From Lycium barbarum (taxonomy: Eukaryota; Streptophyta; Magnoliopsida; Solanales; Solanaceae), in the NCBI RefSeq assembly GCF_019175385.1, contig NC_083342.1:115816376-115880375 (forward strand): a stretch of 64,000 bases of DNA, in the 5' to 3' direction. The position numbers and the translations under genes were made by a program. A model generated the notes under the pieces. The model saw only the letters and a list, made by a program, of their open reading frames with translations, was not told the DNA's origin and ran no database searches. Below, one piece after another: positions 1-12,248 of this stretch. Every line of letters starts with the position of its first letter. Position 1 is the stretch's first letter.

Positions 1-1054
1 TTAAACTCCCTGAGGTTGTACCCAAATTCCCCTACACACACCTTGACCACGGGGAACCTTTTAGACACCAAACACAGCCGTTGTCAGTCCCTTGATACTT
101 TCAAGGAATCTTTCCACTTCCTTCATTCTTGGGGTGATTTCTCTGCCGATTCTCTTATTTGGCTTTTCTTCAGAGCTTTAACTCTCACTCTCATCCATTT
201 TGTTTAGCCTCTCTATCAATTTCGCTTTATATGACCTAGGGCGGGAGCAGTTTCCTTGATGGCACCCCTTTTCCCTTTTTCATCTTCCTCTATTGGACCG
301 GTTTGTTTCCTCCTCTTTCTCACTTCTTCTACATCAAAAATCACCAAGGCTAGCCTATTTGGATTCTTAACAACTCCTTTTCCATGGATTCCCCTCCCCT
401 GAACTTTAAAAACTAGGGATTTATGGTTGTCCGCCGGCTCTTGCAGGCAGATTTAGCCACATATTACAAATTGTAGCAGCTTAACGATAAAGGAGAAAAT
501 ATATGCTCCTTCTAAATGTGTAAACTACTTCCTTAACTTCACAATCCACATGAATATCATTCCGGGATCTAATACCACAATATGAACCCTACAGTAGTTG
601 CATAGACAAAAATAACAACCTTACAACTACCAGTATAGAGAAAAGAATAGACAACAAAATAAATGTCTTAAAAATCTGTCTATACCATTTCTAAGTGAAA
701 CCTGTAACTGTTACTATACCAAAATTCACTAGCATTTTCCAATATTCAGGGGCAACAAACATCCCAAAATGTAATGTTTGGGATATATATCAAAAGAAAC
801 AAGCGAAACAATTTATACCAGAACAAAAAATAGGTTACAACCTTCTAACATCCAGAATTGATTCCATTTGCAACATGAAGAGCAAACAATAAGCAATTAT
901 AGCTTGCAAATCGTTATATCTAGTGACACCAGACAGCAAGTAGGGTTTAGTACCTCTTGATCCATCGACAAACATCCATTTTTCCTTCCACTAGTTAATA
1001 ATTAGCATGTGCAAGTTACTAAAACTTCCAGGTAAGCATCAAGATAAAACTAAC
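1..1054. other. Flank left of the PI4K-like exons, unassigned
   Basis: I could not find a fourth PI4K-like exon here. On the minus strand about 230-440 holds an open stretch of some 68 codons rich in Lys/Arg/Glu that I do not recognise; it ends in a stop and has no clear splice sites. The remainder is AT-rich non-coding sequence that may be intron 3 of the adjoining gene or a repeat that truncated it. Confidence 0.4.
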
Positions 1055-2633
1055 CTCTTCCTCATAATTATTCCTTTCACCAATAGGAAATCCCATAATA
1101 AAAGTGTCCACAGGAGATCGATCCTTGTTCCATCCAAATTGAATTATCTCACAACTTGTCTTCAACACGCTTTCAAACATGGGCCCCTGATTGCTGCCCC
1201 AAGTGTCTGCCTGTAGTGAAAAAAGCCCATAATCTAGTTATGCTCGTCACCATTGAACCATTACGTGAGACTTAAGGCAACCGAATATTGTACCTGAGCA
1301 CATGTCATCAGCACAAGAGACTTAAACCGAATGAGCAGCACCCGAAGCATCTGACCATCACGAGCAACAGCGGCATGGGAAATTCCAGAAAGCAAGGAGC
1401 TGAATAGCTCTTCACATGCTCTCAACTTCCGCCACACCGAGAATAAACATGCCTCTGCAGCCTCTATCAATGAAGCAAGAGCTCCCTGCAACAATTTTTT
1501 TGATGATTTTCCGTCCAAATCAAGTGACGCAAGAGTTTTAATCTGCAACCTGGCTGCTGCTTGATAAGCAGCAAGTTTAGCATTGATCCGAACTTTCAGT
1601 GACTGCCCTTGTTCGGACCAGTCACGCTTCCTTATCTGCCAGTTAACCAAGAAAGTAGACCACCCTTTTCAGTAAGGTTTTCATCTTCACTTCTAAAGAG
1701 CAAAAATACCAGGGATTTAACAAAATAAACTGCAACTAAACCAACCACCCTTTTCTGCAACATGCAACTTCTACCTAAAAAGCAAAAAACGTTGAAAAAA
1801 TGTAACAAAATAAAAGCAATATGTTGAATTTTTACCTTTAAGAATGTTATCATTGAGTGAAATTGCTGCTTTACAATACCTCTGACACTTTCCAACAGAT
1901 TGGAATCAATAGAGACTTTATCCAGGACATGTCCTGTCAATATCAAAGCCATTTCTTGTTTCGCAAGCCTGTCGACGGGCTCCTCTTCGAATGAGGCAAT
2001 AACTCGTTTCTCGGCACCATCTCCTCCGCCATCGTTGTACCCTAACAAATCTACATTGCTCACACTCATAGGTGAACTGTGAGAGGAAGTTCCTGGCTCG
2101 AAATTCTCAAACTGCTCAAGCAGACATGAAACCAATTTGTCGGCATCGTCAGAAAGAAGGGGAGGGAAATGACAACACATTGCTTTCAAAACTGCCTTTG
2201 AGACCCCCAAATCTCCATTCCCATTACCTAAAGCTGATATCAGAATATCCCCCGTGAATCTAGCAACGTCAGTAGAAAATTCTGGAGACAATTCACACGC
2301 TTGACAGATATATTCCAAGAAATCACGGAAAAAGGAAACAACTGAGTCGTTTGTAAAAGATTGTGGCCAGAAGGTAAGGTTAAAAGAAGAAGGAATTGAA
2401 CGATAAAAGGCAAGGACGAGTGATTTGGGCATTTCATCTGAATGGTTAGGGCATTTTGAGAGAAATCGTGCAACGGCGAGTATGGCATTGAGTTGAGACC
2501 TTGAAACCCTAGGAGGAGATCCAACAAGTAAGGCTTCTGCTGGAGGGCACCTACCACATATCCATGCTAGTTTCTCCACGAATCGACCTGGGTTGTCTGC
2601 GATTAAATCAGATAGCTCAATCAATGACTCCAT
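1055..2633 (-). CDS. PI4KA1: Phosphatidylinositol 4-kinase alpha-like, N-terminal exons 1-3 (partial)
   Basis: Three coding exons read right to left: 2633-1836 (266 codons), 1635-1294 (114 codons) and 1210-1055 (52 codons). All join in phase 0 with GT donors (AAG|GTAAA, CAG|GTACA, GAG|GTTAG) and AG acceptors. The 432 residues match the N-terminal helical region of plant type III PI 4-kinase alpha. Recognisable stretches are KLAWICGRCP near residue 25, FRDFLEYICQACELSPEF near 105, FLK-RKRDW at the exon 1/2 junction, SVWRKLRACEELFSSLLSGI in exon 2, and SNQGP-ES-KTSCEII in exon 3. The enzyme makes PI4P at the plasma membrane. The catalytic domain is C-terminal and would lie beyond the left edge. 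The Ser-rich linker near residues 180-215 is shorter than I expect from Arabidopsis. No frameshift or stop is present, but exon 4 was not found within 1 kb, so this is either a gene with a long intron or a truncated copy. Confidence 0.8.
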
Positions 2634-3774
2634 TCTACTTCTACAAATAAATAATAATATGTCAATATTCGTTCATGTGCCACCAACTAGATCACAGCTT
2701 TATACTAGCTCGGGCCCAATCGGTAGATCAGGTAATGGAGCCAAAAGAACATATATAGATTCAATGAGAAATTTGTAAGGTGAATGGCTTGTGAAAGAGG
2801 ATAATGGAGGAGAAATGAAGGTTGTTGTTTGGTGCAAGTCGTGAATTCCGATGCCGGCTCCTCGTTACGTCTCTGTTATTTTTTATCCCGCGCCTCGCTC
2901 AGATTTATTTTTTTGTTTTTTGTTTTTTGTTCTTACGGTCGTACCGGAGTGAGTGTGTGTTTTCCCATAAATTTTAATGCACGCGCGAATTATTCGGCAA
3001 AATAACCTCCACTCCGTGTCTCATTTATTTGACACTTCCTTGGAGTATTACTTTCACATAAATCAAAACGCTATACATGTTCTTTTAAGGGAAAATGGTC
3101 AAATTTACCCTCCAACTATCTGAATAGTTTAGAAGATCTACACTTTGTTAGAGTTCTTGTTCATATTTATCCCTCTCATTAAGAAATTTATTTTAAAATG
3201 TCCTTGTTACTAACAGATTGCTGACTAAGAGCCCTTATCTGTCCATATAGATGTTTACCCGTAAAATTGATACAGTTGAGTTTGTATAAGTTGTCAAGAA
3301 CACGTGGATCAACATGACCGAAATAATGAGATAAGTAGCAATAGAACTTAATATGAACGAAATATAATAATAATTGAAAATAAGGGTTAAGAATAGCCTG
3401 AGCCTTGTATAAGCTTTGAGCTAGAGCTCTGGGTTGATAATGACTTGTGATACCGTTTTAGCCAATTATTCAGCAAAGGGAGTATTTGAGTATTTGCATT
3501 GTATATATCTCGTGAATATTGTGTCCTTTACAATGAAATGATAAGCCCTATTTATACTTGGGATAAGGGGAACACATTTCAGGAATTGTGTCTCCGCTAA
3601 TAATACGAATTAATGTCACCATAATGATAAAAAATAAAGACGGCAATAAAGTTCATTAATGTCCCGTGGAAGGTGCAAGGTCTACTTGTAACGGCTGACT
3701 GTTGGCTACCAACCGGTGTCAACTTATTCAAACGAATATCCGGGTCTTTTAATGTCTTGTGATCTATTAAGTCT
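2634..3774. other. Upstream region of the PI4K-like gene plus degenerate repeats
   Basis: The first 250-300 bases directly upstream of the minus-strand start at 2633 presumably hold its promoter and 5' UTR; no TATA box is convincing. About 3090-3260 resembles the conserved arm of Solanaceae inverted-repeat elements (AAATTTACCCTCCAACTA). 3400-3774 looks like the edge of an LTR-type repeat. No gene was seen. Confidence 0.4.
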
Positions 3775-6116
3775 GTCACGCCCCAAATCTGGGACGCGTG
3801 GCCAGCACCCGATGCCTTACTTGCCCGAGAGTATCACTCTGTAACTCTCAACATGCCTAATGAGTAAACCAGGCTGATAACGATCTGGCTTATGGAAGAC
3901 ACGGATTCAAATAACAAATGCGCGGAAATAAAAGATAAAGTAGAAATCAAAGGTAAGAAGTGTCACGTCCCGAACCATGGCCTGGGCGTAACACGACACT
4001 CGGTGTCTGACTGCATGTGACCGAACGAACCATATGGCTTGCTGAATCGTCATGAGGCATACATAAGCGGAGATATAACATGAGATATGATAGGCTTTAA
4101 GAGAACACATAAAGTCATAATAATTTGCAAAATACTTGTTTAATCATAAGTGCGGAAATAACATGCATGAGCCAAAACGGCTAACCGACTCTGAAAATCT
4201 AATATGACATTTGTCTAGTCTATGAAACCTCTAACATGAGTTTGAACATGGAACATGCTTGCTAGGACAAGGCCCCCAACATACCTTTACTGCATAAAGT
4301 AAACTACTGATTGGGCCCGATCAGCTAAGCCATCTTGTACCTTGCCAGGGTACAAGACATGAACATGACATGAATGGATCCAAAATCCCTCAATGGGGAA
4401 AACATGAAGGATTCATCCTAACTGGGCGGAGCGATCCTTATCCTACGTTGGCATACGTAGTTTCAGGCTGTCTGAGCCTTCTCGGTATTAATACAACTCC
4501 CGAACATGAAAGATAACTGAAGACATGATTTCTGATTCTTAACATGAACATCAATACACGAAGACATGACAATAAATACATATATACAAGTTTTTCATGA
4601 AAATAAGCATAATATCTCATATCTTGTGTTATAGAACCCATGGGATGCAAGTATAGGTTTTTCATAGATTACAGACTGAGTCTCAATCACCAAAACAGTA
4701 AATTAAGACTAAACAAATGGAATTATAACTGACAATATAATATATCATGGTTCAAGTGTCTAGGGTTTATCATGAATATTCCTAGAACTCTAAAACCTAG
4801 TGTGTAATCATGGAATACTGAAAACATGGGGAAGAACAAGGATGTTCCCACACGTGGATAGCGTCTACATACCTGATAATGCTCTAAACTTGTAATGAAA
4901 ATATGAACTTTGAATAAGAATCCCAAGACCTAATCTTGAATCCCTTTAATTGGGTTTTCTTGAAAACCCTATGTTAAGAATGATGAGTTCTTGCTTAATG
5001 ATCATGAACGTATGTTGGAATTGACTTGAAATGCATGAAATAGGCTTACCTTAAAGTATCTTAAAGGTTGGGAGATAAGAGCTTCGTCCTTAGGGCTTGG
5101 GAGACTTCTTTAGGGTTCTTTACCCCAGAAAAATTGGTTTAAAACGAAGTGGGAATGAATATAACGAAGTTTGGCTCTTAAAACGTCGTGGTCGGTGCGC
5201 GGTCGCACAGCTGGAGGGTACTTTGCGCAGTTGATCGTGCAGCAAAGGCAGTAACACTGCCTCGGTGCGCAATCGCGCACCTGAAGGGTACTTCGCGCAA
5301 CATTTCGCGCAGACTGCGCAACGTCTAGTAAAACGGGGATAACTTCTAGCACAGAGCTCCGTTTGAGCTCCATAATATATGGTTGGAAAGGTATTTCAAA
5401 GGCCTACAACTTTCATGTTTTGAGTTTTCTCAAATTCCTAACGTCATTACCCGAAAACTGGCCATAAGTACAGACTATCTCAGACTTAGACGAATTTATA
5501 AGGCCTTAAGAACTTCACTTTTTGGTTTGACTTCAAAACGACTGTTTATCACCTGAATTGATTCATATAGCTAAAATATCATCTTTATACCAGTTTCATA
5601 CATTCACATCTAACTTGAATTTACAGGATGTTACTGATATGGTTTAGTATGACAGTACGAGGTGTTACAAGAAGTGAAGAATTTGAGATGAGAATAGAAG
5701 GATAGGAGCAAGACCCATTTGATGATGAATTCTATGGGCAAACTTGAGTATATTAAACCCAAACCCTCCCAATCAGAAATCAATCAAGGAACCTATACTA
5801 TGTGAAATCCAATCAAGAGTCACAAACTTGAAATCCACAGATAAGCAGCTCTCATATGAATATATCAATGGAAAATGGTTCATAGCCAACAAAGGAATCC
5901 ACCTATGATGAACTATAACTATCCTTAACCCTATAGCTACTTAGTTAAACAAACTCTCACTCCAAAGATTATTCTCAATTCATTATTCATCCAATCTAAT
6001 CTAATAAAATGACTAAGTATGCTACTTATACTAGCAAGCTAAAGAAGACTAGGCTAGCTATTACAAAAATACCCTTAATGAAGTAAGGGTCTTATTTTGT
6101 AGTCTTCTTTAAGAGT
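3775..6116. mobile_element. Older LTR-type fragment interrupted by a solo LTR
   Basis: TGTCACGCCCCAAATCTGGG at 3775 is the start of an LTR-type repeat different from, but related in its first 12 bases to, the solo LTRs in this window. It is split at 3960/5670 by the solo LTR insertion and seems to resume at 5675. Its right end is unclear; I stop at the change of sequence character near 6116. It contains no coding capacity. Confidence 0.4.
3961..5669. mobile_element. Solo LTR, copy 1 of the TGTCACG...GTGTTACA family
   Basis: The 1709-bp sequence starts TGTCACGTCCCGAA and ends GGTGTTACA (TG...CA). It is flanked by a perfect 5-bp direct repeat AGAAG at 3956-3960 and 5670-5674, the signature of an LTR retrotransposon insertion. 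No internal domain or second LTR is present, so it is a solo LTR left by LTR-LTR recombination. It shares with copies at 18084 and 44026 the opening 60 bases, the block GGGCGGAGCGATCCTT (copies 1 and 3), and a block around CCATAATATA-GGTTGGAAAGG near the 3' end. It is inserted in an older LTR fragment. Confidence 0.85.
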
Positions 6117-7344
6117 GATGACTTGAATTTCGAGAGCAGCCTCTTTGCATGGCTAGCCACCATCGTCCCATCCATCTTATCTTCACTCCACACGACTAAG
6201 CAATCATCCATACGTCATACGCTTGATTTGAGTCATATGTGCTCCTCGAGATCGTATCACAGGCCGGCAAGGCCAATCTATACATCTGCAAGCAGCAAAA
6301 CCCAAGACAATATATACAAAGGGCCGACAAGGCCTATATACTAACATAATATACTCATAGGACATGTCTACAAGCCTCTAAGAAGAGTACAATTGTATTG
6401 TGATCGGGACAGGTCCCCGACCCTACTCATGTTGTTTGTACATACACAACGACTCCAACTCTGAACATGGAAATTCCGGATGAAATGGAGCTTACCAATT
6501 CGCTGAACTCTGGCACACCTATTGAAGGGTCCTTCTGGCTATCTGTCGAAACGTGCAGGCATGAATGCAGTATCCCCGACAAAAGAGACGTCAGTGCAAA
6601 CGAGCATTTAAGCCAACTGAATAACTAAAACCAAATATGATAAATGAAATCAACTAATAAACAAAAGTACTCTAAGGGTATTACATGCTCTGTCTCACCC
6701 TCTATGTAATATAATTATCACGACCCAACCAGAGGGCCACGACAGGCACCCGGAGCTAACCTACCTAGCACGTTCTAACATCCATCTCATAATCATATCT
6801 AGGTGGGCCACACGACTAACTCATAAATATTATAAACTTTAAGAGACACGAGTCAATAATCATATGCACGTCTATATAAACATCATCAACTACGCTCATA
6901 TGTACAAGCCGACAAGGCTGCCAAAAATGATATACAAAATATGAACCAGTGAGGTTATAGAGCATCTAACTATACACACTATCTACGAGGCTCTACATGG
7001 AGTGCATAACATCATAAAGACGGGACAGGACCCCTTCATGCCCATGTATGTACGCAAAAGAATAATACCAACTAAACCGCAGCTCCGAAACAAATGGAGA
7101 GTTCCTGTGCAATCGTTGATGAAGCAGCCTAGGGGTCTGGTTTGTCTCCCTGTCTACCTGAGGGCATGAACGCAGCGTCCACAAAAAAAAGAACGTCAGT
7201 ACGAATAATGTACCGAGTATGTAAGGCATGAGTAATAAAATAAAGAAAGTATGAAGATAACATAAGAGAGAATGATCAATATGTACCTCTAAATGCCTCT
7301 TGAGGCATTTGTCATGCATGTTTAGCTTTCTTAAAAAAAAAATC

Positions 7345-7412
<68 letters not shown>

Positions 7413-7945
7413 CCGTACCCGTCCATATAGGATCGGTATTCTCATTATCATCCCGCATCCGGGGTAACATCATAACGTACCCACTGCAGTGGTGTGCGCA
7501 TCTACGTGTCGTACCCGATCGACTATAGCGCGGCTGGGTGTGAAAAAATAGCTACATACATATAAAGAATGCATCAGAACCCAAATAAAACTTTACAACT
7601 CTATCAGAGTGTCATGAAGTCAGTAAACCTCCGATTGCCATTATGGAATCACCATCATCGCTATATCTCACCTTGAAGGAACAACTACCATAAGATGAGA
7701 TCAACAACAATGAACAAGATCAATAATCATATGATAAAGATCATTAATCATAAGACAATTATCAACAATGTCATATGAACCTCAAGAATCATAAGCTTTA
7801 GCATTTCTAGAAGTGAAGTCATCATAGAGGACATTTGTATGTATGCTCGTATCGAAGAGATCATGCCACAAAAAGGAAAGGGTTAGCCTTAACATACCTT
7901 TTCGTCTCCTTAACATTCTCCTGTCAAGCTCGCAAATCTACATTA
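6117..7945. mobile_element. Two LTR fragments of a second retroelement family
   Basis: About 6120-6700 and about 6717-7560 share similar landmarks in the same order: GGC(G/A)ACAAGGC phrases, a GGGACAGG-CCC phrase, and ACGTCAGT near the end. The second opens with TATCACGACCCAACCAGAGGGCC, typical of Solanaceae Gypsy-type LTRs. No gag or pol remains. 7560-7945 is the likely downstream continuation, AT-rich and without an open frame. Confidence 0.45.
7344..7408. repeat. (ACAT)n / (AT)n microsatellite
   Basis: A few ACAT units run into about 25 AT dinucleotides. It lies inside the second LTR fragment. The long Tyr-Ile open frame across it is an artefact of the repeat. Confidence 0.9.
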
Positions 7946-8503
7946 AAGAGGATTCATACTAGAGTTAAGTCTTAGAAACAATCTTAAGTTCGAACTAGAG
8001 TACTTAGTAAGCTAGTGGAATTTTTCAAGTAGTAAATGTTTCTGTTGACAAGAGTAGTGCTAATATTAAGTATATTGGCACTTCAATTTGTTCCTCAAAC
8101 TCCCTCCATTTGTCAAAAATCAAAGAACACCCTCTTCTCTTTAGTCGTTAGGGGGTGGAGTGGGTAGTGATTTCAGGAATGGTATGGTAGAATTCATGAT
8201 TTGAATAAAGGGGTTTTTATTAGAATTTTTTATTCTTTAATGGAATGGATGATATTTAACAAAAAGATTGTTTCTTTTTGCTAGTTGAGGTCTCTTCAAA
8301 TCCAACTTGAGTTGGATTCTAAATTTGGAAAAATGTTCCAAGACTATTTTTCCACTTATACATTTTTAAAAAATTAAATAAATGCTCTATTTTCTCCTTG
8401 CAAAAAGTATAATCAAACACAACTGCTTCTTCAACTCTAACTTCAAAAAGTCCAAATAAAATAAAAAATATATGAAAACTATGGCAAAACGCCTACTTAA
8501 AGA
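7946..8503. other. No gene seen
   Basis: AT-rich single-copy-looking sequence with no open frame, repeat structure or splice pattern I can support, up to the Helitron-like terminus at 8504. Confidence 0.5.
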
Positions 8504-9824
8504 CTAGCAATATATGCCCGTGCGATGCACGGGCCGAACATGTTTATTCATTTTAATTAGCTAGTATTTAAGGTTTGTATTTTGAAAATAACTTTTAAAA
8601 ATATTCTAATTGTTATTACATATAACAACATATACAAAATGTATTTTATGTACCATCAGTTTAGTTATAATTAAAAAATGGAGTTTAAAAATTAAAAACA
8701 TATGATGGAATTAAGTCTTTGAGGTGGAAAGAGTCGGACTTTTTCTCATTGTCATGACAATGAAAGTTTTTCAGCGATGTGAAAAAGAAAATTAGTAAGA
8801 ATATGAGGGAAAATTAATATTTTGATTCTAGATTTTTTCTTTTCAATTCTTTAATATCTTATATGTATACTGACAAGTTGCATCCATCTCAATTAACTAA
8901 TTGTTCAGATCCAAACATAAGAACCACTGCTGTATATATTGGATTTTTTAAAAGCAAAACTATTAAAATGTTTTTATTAAATTAATTAAAAAATATGTTA
9001 TAATTTTTTATATTAACAATTATAGATAAAAAGAACTGTTACAAAGAAATCAAAATTAGAAAGACATGTGTTATATCGTAAATCACCTAATTTTAATTCC
9101 GCAATTAAAATATAAAGTAATACATTTTATAAATGTAAAGAAACAATAATCAGAGAATGCAAATGAGAGTAAAATAAGTAAAGTATTGACAAAGAAGGAA
9201 AACGGGGATAAAAGTCACTCCCCCTCTTTACTTTTATTTGTCCACGTTGACATATCAGGAGAAAAAAAAAATCTTCTTCTTATTTTACCCTTCACATTAA
9301 TTACTCATTTTCAAATCATTTTCTAAGGCTATTGAGACTATACACCAATAAATATGGATATTATGATAAAATATATATTTCGTTTATTAATTCTTAAAGA
9401 ACGTGAAAAGTTAAAAGTGGACAAGTAAAAGTGCATGAAGAGAATACATATGTGTAGGAGAATTAAAATTGAAGTGCATATGTGTATACATGAGAAGAGA
9501 ATAAATACTCAGTACTATGACATATGTCTAAGTGAGATAAAAAAGTAGTTGGTTAAAGTGTACAATGTATATAACTTTTGGTACAAATTTGCATTCGTAT
9601 TATTCGTCCTCTCTTCACGTTTAAAGTATAGACAAAGAAGGAAAATGGGGATAAAAGTCACTCCCTCCGTTCACTTTTACTTTTCCATGTTAACATATCG
9701 AGAGAAATAAATTTTTGTTCTTATTCTTAACTTTACCCTTCACATTAATTGCTCATTTTCAAATCATTTTCCAAGGCTGTTGAGACTTACACTAATAAAT
9801 ATGCATATTATGGTAAAATATATA

Positions 9825-10083
9825 CTCCCTCCGTCCTATATTACTTGCCACTTTCCCTTTTGCACACCCTTAAGAAATCATAAATAAAAGATATATTTTA
9901 CTATCTTACCCATATATGTCTCCGATAAATACATTCTAATCAAAATTGACTATTTTCAAGAACATTTATTACTAAGGGTAAGATGGGAAAGATTTAATTA
10001 ATTTTATCTTGATTTTATAAATGAACAAGTAATTTGGATATATGTTTATATTAATGTGGCCAAGTAATATGGGACGGAGGAAG
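9825..10083. mobile_element. Stowaway-type MITE
   Basis: It opens CTCCCTCCGTCCTATATTAC and ends in the inverted form GTAATATGGGACGGAGGAAG, with TA on both sides. The 259-bp length, the TIR and the TA target are typical of plant Stowaway elements. Confidence 0.8.
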
Positions 10084-11537
10084 TACTTCATTTATTAATT
10101 CTTAAAGAACGTGAAAAGTCAAAAGTGATATTCAGTACTATGACATATGTCCACGTGGGATAAAAAGTAGTTTAATAATGTGGTCAAGTAATATGGGACG
10201 GAGAGAGTACTTCATTTATTAATTCTTAAAGAACTTGAAAAGTCAAAAGTGAACAAGTAAAAGTGCACGGAGGAAATAAATCTGTCAGAGAATTAAAATT
10301 GAAGTGCATACGTGTATAAATGAGAAGAAAATAAATATTCAGTACTATGACATATGTCCACGTAGGATAAAAAGAGTAGTTGATTAAAATATATAATTTA
10401 TATAGCTTTTGATACAAGCATTCATTGTTGTGTCAGTCCCTCCTGGACAATGAAAGTTATTCATCGATGTGAAAAAAAAATTAGTAACAATATGCGGGAA
10501 AATTAATATTTTGATTCTAGATTTTTTCTTTTCAATTCTTTAACATCTTATATGTATACCGATAGGTTGTTATCCATCTCAATTAACTAACTGTTTAGAT
10601 CCAAACATGAGAACCATTGCTGTATATATTGGATTTTTAAAAAAGCAAAACTAATAAAATGTTTTTATTAAATTAATTAAAAAATATATTATAATTTTTT
10701 ATATTAACAATTATAGATAAAAGGAATTTGTTACAAAGAAATCAAAATTCGAAAGATATTATGTTATATTGTAAATCACCAAATTTGAATTCTGAAATTA
10801 ACATATAAAGTAATACATTTTATAAATGTAAAGAAACAATAATCAGAGAATGCAAAGGAGAGTAAATAAGTAAAATATTGACAAAGAAGGAAAAAAGGGA
10901 TAAAAGTCACTTCCTCCCTTCACTTTTACTTGTCCACCTTGACATATCAGGAGAATGAAAATTTTCTTCTTCTTATTTTACCCTTCACATTAATTACTCA
11001 TTTTCAAATCATTTTCTAAGGCTATTGAGACTATACACCAATAAATATGAATATTATGATAATATACATATATGAATATTATGATAAAATATATACTTCA
11101 TTTATTAATTATTAAAGAACGTGAAAAGTCAAAAGTGGACAAGTAAAGTGCATGGAGGGAATAAATGTGTGTAGGAGAATTAAATTGAAGTGCATATGCA
11201 TATACATGAGAAGATAATACATACTCAATACTATGACATATGTCCAAATGGAATAAAAAAAATAGTTGGTTAAAGTGTACAATGTATATAACTTTTGGTA
11301 CAAATTTGCATTCCTATTATTCGTCATCTCTTCGTGTTTAAAGTATTGACAAAGAAGGAAAACGGGGATAAAAGTCACTCTCCGTTCACTTTTACTTGTC
11401 CATGTTAACATATCGACAGAAAGAAATTTTTGTTCTTATTATTAATTTTACCCTTCACATTAATTGCTCATTTTCAAATCATTTACAGGGCTATTGAGAC
11501 TTACACAATACATATGAATATTATGGTAAAATATATA

Positions 11538-11797
11538 CTCCCTCCGTCCCATTTTACTTGCCATTTTCCCTTTTGCACGCCCCTTAAGAAATCATAAATA
11601 AAAGATGTATTCTACTATCTTACCCCTATCTCTTTTTAATAAATACATTCTAATCAAAATTGACTATTTTCAAGAACATTTATTACTAAGGGTAAAGTGG
11701 GAAAGATTTAATTAATTTTATCTTGATTTTTTAAATGAACAAGTAATTTAGACATATATTTTTAGTAATGTGGCTAAGTAATATGGGACGGAGAGGG
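11538..11797. mobile_element. Stowaway-type MITE, second copy
   Basis: It opens CTCCCTCCGTCCCATTTTAC and closes with GTAATATGGGACGGAGAGGG. It is the counterpart of the element at 9825. A further truncated right half follows to about 11901, ending GGGATCGATGGAG. Confidence 0.75.
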
Positions 11798-12130
11798 TAA
11801 GATGGGAAATATTTAATTAATTTTATCTTGGTTTTGTAAATGAACAAGTAATTTGGACATATATTTTTAGTAATGTGGCCAAGTAATATGGGATCGATGG
11901 AGTACTTCATTTATTAATTCTTAGAGAGCGTGAAAAGTCAAAAGTGAACAAGTAACAATGCACGAAAGAAATAAATATGTGTCGGAAAATTAATACTGTG
12001 TTGGTCCTACTTTGACACTTATTAAATATAGAAAAATATAGTAGAAATAGATGGGTACAACACGGAATGGTCTATGTACAATTTGTTAATGCTGTGTTGG
12101 TCCTTCTTTGGCACTTACATATAACAGAAG

Positions 12131-12139
12131 CATACATAC

Positions 12140-12174
<35 letters not shown>
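12131..12174. repeat. (CATA)n(TA)n microsatellite
   Basis: Tetranucleotide CATA units pass into TA dinucleotides. A separate (TA)n run lies at about 12333-12358. Confidence 0.9.
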
Positions 12175-12248
12175 ATAAAAAATTAAAATATATAATAAAT
12201 ATATTTTGAACGATTACTACTATTTATTTGCTACTTATCAGCAACTAG

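Larger units (their letters stand above)
8755..11990. repeat. Tandem duplication, unit about 1.7 kb
   Basis: The segment beginning GACAATGAAAGTTTTTCAGCG at about 8755 recurs from about 10444 as GACAATGAAAGTTATTCATCG, and the order of landmarks is kept for about 1.5 kb. A sub-repeat beginning TATTGACAAAGAAGGAAAA occurs at about 9182, 9627, 10875 and 11342, so each unit contains an internal duplication too. A Stowaway MITE occupies the equivalent place in both units (9825 and 11538), so it was there before the duplication. There is no coding content; short open frames here are chance. Confidence 0.75.
8504..12248 (-). mobile_element. Helitron-like 3' ends bracketing tandemly duplicated repeat DNA
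   Basis: Read on the minus strand, 8504-8535 is a GC hairpin (GGCCCGTGCATCGCACGGGC) followed by about 8 AT bases, then CTAG and a T. That matches the Helitron 3' pattern of hairpin plus CTRR inserted between A and T. A decayed second example ends at 12245 (GCGCATGGGCCC hairpin, CTAG, then T on the minus strand). No Rep/helicase ORF is present and the matching 5' TC ends are uncertain, so these would be non-autonomous if correct. Confidence 0.35.

Noticed and set aside
6993..7451. 152-codon ORF on the minus strand
   Set aside because: Its middle is Tyr-Ile repeats from an AT microsatellite and the rest lies in LTR DNA; no protein signature.
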